Source of the DNA: Verrucomicrobiota bacterium
Lineage (GTDB): Bacteria; Verrucomicrobiota; Verrucomicrobiia; Chthoniobacterales; Terrimicrobiaceae
Length of the DNA: 35,775 nt
Assembly: GCA_018970255.1 (NCBI GenBank)
Contig: JAGWWS010000026.1
Location: 1 to 35,775, forward strand
Direction of reading: 5' to 3'
Below are positions 30,388 through 35,775 of this stretch, piece by piece. The translations under genes and the position numbers were made by a program. The first letter of the stretch is position 1. Each line of letters starts with the position of its first letter. A model generated the notes under the pieces. That model saw nothing but the letters and a program-made list of their open reading frames with translations, was not told where the DNA came from and searched no databases.

Positions 30388-31734
30388 ATGTCCGAAGGCC
30401 AAGGTTCCCCCGTCGACAAAATCGTTGAGAAAATCCGCAACTCCCGCGAATTCACCATCTCCCTCGTCGTCCACCTCATTTTCGTGATGGTTTTCGGCGG
30501 AACCGTCCTCTTCCAAGCCGTGCAGGAACCGCCCGATTTCGAAGGCGGCAGCGATGGAGGAGGCTTTGTGGGAGCGGAGCAACAAGCCGCCGCCCCCCCG
30601 CAGCAACAACAAATGATGCCCCAGACCCAGGACATCACCGTCACCGCCACCCCGGTCACCACGCAGGTCAATGCCATCACCACCACCGCCGTCTCCCAGA
30701 TGAATTTCAACATGGCGCAAATGGTCATGGCCCCGCCGAGCCCCACCAAGAGCGCCGCCCCGACGATGTCCGCCCCCAAGCCCGCCGGCGGCAGCATGGG
30801 CAGCGGCATCAACGCCGCCGATGCCCGCGCCATCAGCGAATTCACCGGAGGCTGGGGGAAAGGCTCCGGCAGCGGCACCGGCACACGCCAGCGCGCATTC
30901 CAGTTCACCGCCTACCTCGGCAAATACGATGGCGGGAACTGGTGGTCCACCGTTCAGGGAAAATACGATGGCGACTCTGTCAAAGACGGCGCTCCCATCA
31001 CCCGCGGCAGCCTACCGAACCTGCTCGCCTTCATGAGCAATCTCCCCGGCGGAAAAATCAAAACGAACTGGAACCAGGTCAAAGCGATCAAACTCGATTC
31101 GCCGGAACTCTTCGCCATCAAGCCTCCGTTCATCTTCATGACCGGCACGCGGGATTTCACGCTCACCGAGGCCGAAGTCACCAACCTCCGCCGCTACGTG
31201 CGTGTGGGCGGTGCGATCTGGGGCGACAGCTCGGTGCCGGGCAGAAATTCCCGCTTCGACATCGCCTTCCGCCGCGAAATGCGCCGCGTGATCCCCGACA
31301 AAAACAAGGACTGGGAGGAACTCCCGAAGACCCACGAAATTTTTTCCAAACAAGCCTACTTCGACAAAATCACCTCTCCCCCGCCCGGCCTGAATTTTTA
31401 CCAGGAACCCGTCTACGCGCTCCGCATCTACGGCGACGGCACCCCGGGGAATCCCGGCCAGGTCGCGATCATTTACACCGCGAACGACTACGGCGACATG
31501 TGGCAGATCGGAATCAAGGACGGCCGCATCATGAGCGACATGGCCAACGACCGGAACGACCGGGGATCCTGGGTCGCGATGAACCCCTCCCTCTGGCACA
31601 ACCGCGATGTTTATGTAAAAAACATTTCCTATCCGGCGTTGGAGCAGACCTACCAATTCGGCACGAACATCGTGATCCACCTGCTCACCCGCTGGGACAC
31701 GCTCTCGAAGCGTTCCGCGGGTTCCTCACTGTAA
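30388..31734 (+). CDS. DUF4159-domain protein with an N-terminal membrane anchor
   Basis: The 448-residue product has a membrane helix near residues 23-43 (FTISLVVHLIFVMVFGGTVLF). A low-complexity Gln/Pro/Thr/Gly-rich region (about 55-180) includes runs of Gln and Met. A C-terminal DUF4159 domain follows (FMTGTRDFTLTEAEVTNLRR, then YVRVGGAIWGDS and FDIAFRREMRRVIP). DUF4159 proteins are found beside MoxR/BatA-type gene clusters in some bacteria; no such genes are here and the function is unknown. I chose the ATG at 30388 over a TTG 12 codons upstream. It starts 36 bp after hflX. Confidence 0.82.
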   Translation: MSEGQGSPVDKIVEKIRNSREFTISLVVHLIFVMVFGGTVLFQAVQEPPDFEGGSDGGGFVGAEQQAAAPPQQQQMMPQTQDITVTATPVTTQVNAITTTAVSQMNFNMAQMVMAPPSPTKSAAPTMSAPKPAGGSMGSGINAADARAISEFTGGWGKGSGSGTGTRQRAFQFTAYLGKYDGGNWWSTVQGKYDGDSVKDGAPITRGSLPNLLAFMSNLPGGKIKTNWNQVKAIKLDSPELFAIKPPFIFMTGTRDFTLTEAEVTNLRRYVRVGGAIWGDSSVPGRNSRFDIAFRREMRRVIPDKNKDWEELPKTHEIFSKQAYFDKITSPPPGLNFYQEPVYALRIYGDGTPGNPGQVAIIYTANDYGDMWQIGIKDGRIMSDMANDRNDRGSWVAMNPSLWHNRDVYVKNISYPALEQTYQFGTNIVIHLLTRWDTLSKRSAGSSL

Positions 31735-31750
31735 AACCGCCGATATGCTT

Positions 31751-31769
31751 CCTGCCAGAAGGGGGCAGG
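31751..31769. terminator. Hairpin between convergent genes (first)
   Basis: CCTGCC (31751-31756) pairs with GGCAGG (31764-31769) around a 7-base loop, starting 17 bp after the DUF4159 stop. No T-run follows, so intrinsic termination is uncertain. Confidence 0.35.
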
Positions 31770-31807
31770 CCCCGTCTCGGGCGTGATTGTTTCCAATCGC
31801 GGCTTCG

Positions 31808-31835
31808 CCGCCGGGAGCGCCGTCGTCCCCGGCGG
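31808..31835. terminator. Hairpin between convergent genes (second)
   Basis: CCGCCGGG (31808-31815) pairs exactly with CCCGGCGG (31828-31835) around a 12-base loop. It lies in the 131-bp gap between the convergent DUF4159 and FG-GAP genes and could act in both directions, but no T-run is present on either side. Confidence 0.4.
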
Positions 31836-31865
31836 TCCCCAGACCCGACTCCGCCGCCCATCTGG

Positions 31866-33737
31866 CTACTTCTTCTCGGCGATCCGGATGTCGTCGATGT
31901 AAAGCGCACCGCTCCCGGGCGTGAGTTGACCGACGATGAAAACAGCCCAGAAAATCTGGGCATTTTGCTCGGCACGCTTGTCCTGAAAACGCACCGGCAG
32001 TTCCAGCGAGACATCGCTCCACGAATCACCGGGTGAGAATTTCTCTTGGGCGAAAACCGAGTTGCGATTCTGCCCGGTCCGCCGCCGCACAGCTCCGCGA
32101 TCACTGGCCTGCCCGGCATCCGACGAATTGATGCTGGCGGTGGCACCCAGATAAACCGAGGCGAACTGCACGCCGCCGCCCTTCACCTTCATATTGAGCG
32201 TGTAGGTCTTGCCGGCCACGAATGGCGCGGAACCGCCCTGCTTCAGCGCAAAAAAGTTCGCGCCGGCTTTCGAAAGAAGCCCACCCACGCCATGCAGGCT
32301 CAGGTTTTGCATCTCGTCCTCCCAGAAGATTTGAATCTCCTCAGGCTTGAATCCTTTTTCCGGGGGCAGATACGAGGCGGCATCGGGCGCGGCCATCACG
32401 GTGTTCGGGCTCGGCGAGTAGGCGATCTTCAAGCACGACCCACCCTCCGGCGGCGCAGCGGCGGGATCATCCTGTGCGGTGACTTGGGAAATCGTGGCGT
32501 AGAAATTCCCGCGCTCGTAGCCGGAATCGAGTTCCCAGTTGTGCGGGAGCTTGAGTCTCGGAACGCCCGCAGAGGCTTTCAAATCCTGGACGGAGTCGAA
32601 TTTCGGCGCCTCCTTGCTGCCGCTGTTCGCAGCCATCGCGAGCCGCCCATCGTTTTTGCCGAAGACCAGGTCGAACAATCCATCACCCGTCAAATCGCCC
32701 GCGGCGATCGTGGAAATTCCGCCGAGAGACAGATCGTTGCCGCCCACCTCGAGGAAAGAATCCATCGCGATCGTATCGCCCGGTTTCCACTGGTCCGCCT
32801 TGTTCAAATACACCGCCACCTTGCCGCCGCTCTCCGTCACCAGCAGATCGGTTTTTCCATCGCCGTTGAAATCCACCAGACACGGCGTGAGCTGCTCGAG
32901 GCCCATACCATAAGCCAGCACATGCTTCGCGGTCTCATCAAACTTCGGCGCGTTCGCGGAGCCCTGATTGAGCAGCAGATGAATGCTGTTCGCGGAATAC
33001 GACCCCTCGCCGAGCAGGAGGTCATCCTTGCCATCCCGGTTCCAATCGATCGTCGCCGGGGCGAAAATGTTCCCCCATTTGCGTGCGACATCCCTCGAAG
33101 TGTGGAGCATCGCCTTGCCGAGATCGGCGGGAGACTTGAACTCCGGCTTCTGCGCCGAGCCGGTGTTCGGGATCAGAAAAAGCTCACCCGCATAGTTGCC
33201 GATCACGAGATCCTTCTTGCCCGACCGCAGGATGTCGGTCGCATGGATGCGATTCGTCTGGCGTGCATACCAAAAATCCTTGTTCTTGCTCGGATTCGAA
33301 ATCCAGAAAAGCGTCGGATCGGAATCCGAAATCCGTGAAATGAAAAACGGCGCGAGTTCGCCTTTTTCAAACTTCGGCTCCTGCGGCGTGCCCGAGTTGA
33401 AATAGATTCGCAGATACCCGGGATTTTCCATCGCCGCGATATCCAGGAGCCCGTCCGCATTGAAGTCGGCGACCGACACGGAAACCGGCATCGGCCTGTT
33501 GTCGATGCCCCCCTCGGCCGTAAGAATGGGCGGCCCCGGCTTGTCCTCGCGAAGCCGCGTCCCCCCCGCCAACACGCCATCCGCGTTCACCCCGCTCCAA
33601 AGATTGTCCCTCTCATAAAATCCCTCAAAGTTCGCGTTCTTCAAAAATTCCGGCGCGGCAGGCTGGTCCTGGGCCCGGAGCGGAATGGGGAAGAGGGAAA
33701 TGGAGGCGGCCAAGATCGCGGCCGTGCGGGTTCGCAT
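31866..33737 (-). CDS. Secreted FG-GAP/VCBS repeat protein
   Basis: The 623-residue product has a signal peptide (MRTRTAAILAASISLFPIPLRA, then QDQ) and at least five calcium-binding FG-GAP/VCBS units: VADFNADGLLDIAAMENPG, ILRSGKKDLVIGNYAG, IDWNRDGKDDLLLGEG, VDFNGDGKTDLLVTESGG and GDLTGDGLFDLVFGKNDG. These build a beta-propeller. The C-terminal 220 residues look like a carbohydrate-binding beta-sandwich (WELDSGYERGNFYATISQV, ending GSGALYIDDIRIAEKK). It is probably extracellular and binds polymers; the ligand is unknown. Several upstream Met codons are in frame (33746, 33764, 33869), but only 33737 starts directly at the signal peptide. Confidence 0.85.
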   Translation of the reverse strand: MRTRTAAILAASISLFPIPLRAQDQPAAPEFLKNANFEGFYERDNLWSGVNADGVLAGGTRLREDKPGPPILTAEGGIDNRPMPVSVSVADFNADGLLDIAAMENPGYLRIYFNSGTPQEPKFEKGELAPFFISRISDSDPTLFWISNPSKNKDFWYARQTNRIHATDILRSGKKDLVIGNYAGELFLIPNTGSAQKPEFKSPADLGKAMLHTSRDVARKWGNIFAPATIDWNRDGKDDLLLGEGSYSANSIHLLLNQGSANAPKFDETAKHVLAYGMGLEQLTPCLVDFNGDGKTDLLVTESGGKVAVYLNKADQWKPGDTIAMDSFLEVGGNDLSLGGISTIAAGDLTGDGLFDLVFGKNDGRLAMAANSGSKEAPKFDSVQDLKASAGVPRLKLPHNWELDSGYERGNFYATISQVTAQDDPAAAPPEGGSCLKIAYSPSPNTVMAAPDAASYLPPEKGFKPEEIQIFWEDEMQNLSLHGVGGLLSKAGANFFALKQGGSAPFVAGKTYTLNMKVKGGGVQFASVYLGATASINSSDAGQASDRGAVRRRTGQNRNSVFAQEKFSPGDSWSDVSLELPVRFQDKRAEQNAQIFWAVFIVGQLTPGSGALYIDDIRIAEKK

Positions 33738-34127
33738 GGCGCACATATTCCAACGATTCGCCATCGAGTCAAACCCGCAACATCGATGCCTCCGGACCGC
33801 TCCGCGAGAAAATGCTAGAGCGGGATCTCCGAGCCCGCCGCCGCCCGCCATATCGGCAAAAATCTTCATAAAATCGCGATCCCGAATTGATCAGTTCAAC
33901 ACCCATACCCATGCACCTGGAAAACCAAGTCCCGCTTCAGAGAACGCCGAAAAATTTGCCACGCAGCAAAAAAACCCTTGTGCGCCCGAATTTTTGGACT
34001 GAACATTTTAAAGCTCTTCCGATTACCCCTCACCATGAGCTATACCCCTCCCTCCTCGACCCCGCGTCTCTGCAGATTTCCGACCAGTCGTCTGCAGGAA
34101 TTTTATACGCCTTCCGTCTAGAACCCC
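33738..34127. other. Divergent intergenic region before the passenger-repeat gene
   Basis: This 390-bp stretch has no clear gene. It becomes AT-richer after 33870. It contains a near-palindrome GAATTGATCAGTTC at 33884-33897 (12 of 14 positions symmetric), a short CGGG/CCCG fold near 33820-33835 and a 28-codon open frame at 34035-34121. It must hold the promoters of both flanking genes. I cannot point to a convincing -35/-10 pair. Confidence 0.4.
34035..34121 (+). other. 28-codon open frame in phase with the downstream gene
   Basis: ATG at 34035 runs MSYTPPSSTPRLCRFPTSRL and on to a TAG at 34119-34121. It is in the same frame as the passenger-repeat gene whose ATG follows 6 bp later. It could be a leader peptide, an older N-terminus closed by a stop, or chance. 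No Shine-Dalgarno precedes it. Confidence 0.2.
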
Positions 34128-35775
34128 ATGAACCATTTCTCCCCATGCCGCTATCCGGTCTTTTCAGAACGAAAACTAGCCCGTCAGCTTTGGATTCCGC
34201 TGCTTGCCGTTCTGACGATGCTATCTCTGGCACAGGCCACGGATATCTACGTGGGCGCCGGCGGCGGGGAGGATGCCGCTTTCGCCGTCTCTGGCAATAC
34301 CTCCGGCACAAACGGCCTTGTTGTTCGCGTTGGCTCATTTCTCTCCCAATCCAACGAGACCGTCTCCTCGCTCGCATACAACAAGTTATGGGTCAACAAC
34401 CAGATTTCCCTGCTGACTTCTGTTGACGGCACCACGACCACCCGAACCATTGCAAGCACACCGGGTTCGTTTGCCTCCGATGGCACCACTGATGCCTTCT
34501 TTGAAACCACGAACTCTTCCTTCAACGATAAACGGCTCTGGGTTCTCGTTTCGAATGACTCGACTTTTTCCAGTTCCACCCAATACGCCCTCGTGACCAG
34601 CACCAATTCCTCTTGGACTCTTCCGTCTGATGTTACAGCGACGTCATTCCAAAATATCGACTCAGGCCAAATCACCTCCGCCGCCTTCGGCTCCTACACC
34701 GGCCTCGGTGCCAATGATGAAGTCAACATGGGCGTTGTTCCCACCACCTACCTCTACTGGGATGCCGGCGAGGCCGGGCTCGGCGGTGCCGGCACATGGA
34801 ACACGACAAACACGGTTTGGAACACCAATTCCTCGGGAGTTGCTGGTGCAGGCCCCTACGCCTGGGGCACCACCAGCGGCACGGACTTCTACGCCGGCGC
34901 GGGATTGACGGCCAACTTCACCGGCACTGCTGGCACCGTCACCGTCAGCGGCACCGTCCAAGCCCATGCCGGAATGGAATTCCACACGACCGGCTACACT
35001 CTCTCCAGCGGCACCATCAACCTCGCTGGATCTTCCGCTGCCACGAACGAAATCACCGTCAGCACCGGCACCGCCACCATCTCCTCCGTGCTCACTGGGT
35101 CCAACGGATTTCAAAAATACGGCACCGGCACTCTTACTCTATCCGGGGCAAATACCTACTCCGGCGGAACCACAATGGATTCCAGTAGTGGAACCATCAA
35201 TATCAACAACGCCACCGCCATCGGCACCGGAGCCCTGACGATTAGTGGAGCCAGCACAACCATTGATAACACGAGCGGCGGCGCAATCACGCTTTCCAAC
35301 AACAATAACATAGCACTTTCAGGCGGCTCGCTAACATTTACCGGAACAAACGATTTGAGCTTCGGAACAGGTGTTGTAACACTCAGCGGAGCTACTAGCC
35401 GCACGATGACAGTCAACGGCGGCTCATTAACGGTTGGCTCTATCGATGCAAATGCCACCAACAGAGCCCTAGTTAAAGCAGGCTCTGGAACTCTCCTTAT
35501 CTCGGGCTCGGCGGGTGCAAATTTCCAAGCTGGAACTACCATTTCTGGCGGCACACTCACGATTGGCCACCAAAGCGCATTAGGCACCGGAGCGATCACG
35601 ATTGGCTCCGGAACTCTCACCACCTCCTCGAGTTTCACTGGTGCCTCTGCCGTCACGAATAGCATTGTCATCGATAGCGCGAGCGCCGCCATTGCCGGCG
35701 CGAACAACCTCGAACTTTCCGGTAGCATTACCAACTCCGGAGGCGGCCGCACCCTACTCATCAACAAAACCGGCT
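34128..35775 (+). CDS. Secreted protein with autotransporter-associated beta-strand repeats, C-terminus beyond the window
   Basis: 549 codons are visible. The signal peptide is long (residues 1-37, basic stretch RKLARQ before the hydrophobic core LLAVLTMLSLAQA). The first 200 residues are a Ser/Thr/Asn-rich domain I do not recognise. From about residue 205 (YLYWDAGEAGLGGAGTWNTT) begin passenger-associated repeats, with the classic unit FQKYGTGTLTLSGANTYSGG near residue 325 and decayed copies to the end (KAGSGTLLISG, then TTISGGTLTIGHQSALGTGA). Such repeats form beta-helices at the surface. Whether a beta-barrel or a PEP-CTERM tag ends the protein cannot be seen. Base composition is clearly lower in GC and Ser/Thr/Asn codons dominate. 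Upstream frame is closed by TAG at 34119. Confidence 0.88.
   Translation, partial: MNHFSPCRYPVFSERKLARQLWIPLLAVLTMLSLAQATDIYVGAGGGEDAAFAVSGNTSGTNGLVVRVGSFLSQSNETVSSLAYNKLWVNNQISLLTSVDGTTTTRTIASTPGSFASDGTTDAFFETTNSSFNDKRLWVLVSNDSTFSSSTQYALVTSTNSSWTLPSDVTATSFQNIDSGQITSAAFGSYTGLGANDEVNMGVVPTTYLYWDAGEAGLGGAGTWNTTNTVWNTNSSGVAGAGPYAWGTTSGTDFYAGAGLTANFTGTAGTVTVSGTVQAHAGMEFHTTGYTLSSGTINLAGSSAATNEITVSTGTATISSVLTGSNGFQKYGTGTLTLSGANTYSGGTTMDSSSGTININNATAIGTGALTISGASTTIDNTSGGAITLSNNNNIALSGGSLTFTGTNDLSFGTGVVTLSGATSRTMTVNGGSLTVGSIDANATNRALVKAGSGTLLISGSAGANFQAGTTISGGTLTIGHQSALGTGAITIGSGTLTTSSSFTGASAVTNSIVIDSASAAIAGANNLELSGSITNSGGGRTLLINKTG

Noticed and set aside
1-35775. CRISPR arrays, phage genes, toxin-antitoxin pairs, rRNA or riboswitches
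   Set aside because: I looked for regularly spaced repeats, phage structural genes, small toxin-antitoxin pairs and recognisable riboswitch cores and saw none that I could support.

Overview
The window looks like chromosomal DNA of a high-GC Gram-negative bacterium of the PVC group, most probably a verrucomicrobium. The reasons are an LpxC-FabZ fusion protein, a PEP-CTERM protein, an autotransporter-type beta-strand repeat protein, an IS200-like REP-associated transposase, and many translationally coupled genes with weak Shine-Dalgarno sequences. This placement is an inference from gene content; no rRNA gene is present.

Layout. 1-3071 (minus): an ABC exporter cut by the window edge and an AspT/YidE-type transporter. 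3197-8024 (plus): a sigma-54 response regulator, a GT-C-like membrane protein, rlmN and an acidic unknown protein. 8041-10302 is an accessory island: an IS200-like element with perfect 20-bp inverted ends, then two integron gene cassettes with attC sites (an MGMT-like protein and a GFA/CENP-V-fold protein), the second attC being truncated next to a third copy of the transposon end. No integrase gene is present. 10384-13816 (plus): ffh, rpsP, khpA, a small lipoprotein and rho. 14057-17924: an L,D-transpeptidase, tRNA-Leu, a TPR protein, a lone RND-type adaptor, a PEP-CTERM protein bracketed by a 42-bp direct repeat, and tRNA-Gln. 17987-22254 (minus): a tight envelope operon in the order LolD/MacB-type ATPase, cyclic-nucleotide-binding protein, LpxC-FabZ, LpxA and an alcohol dehydrogenase. 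22278-25194: an RluA-type pseudouridine synthase converging on a PhoD-like phosphatase and pabB. 25256-31734 (plus): an exported Pro/Ala-rich protein, then prs-rplY-pth-rpsF-ssb-hflX and a DUF4159 protein. 31866-33737 (minus): a secreted FG-GAP/VCBS protein. 34128-end (plus): a secreted passenger-repeat protein, incomplete.

Much of the window is core translation, RNA metabolism and lipid A machinery. The strongest unusual signal is the integron cassette remnant at 9241-10283. Each cassette's R'' box is exactly complementary to the R' box at that cassette's own left boundary, as expected of real mobile cassettes. The left boundary also fixes the start codon of the first cassette gene.
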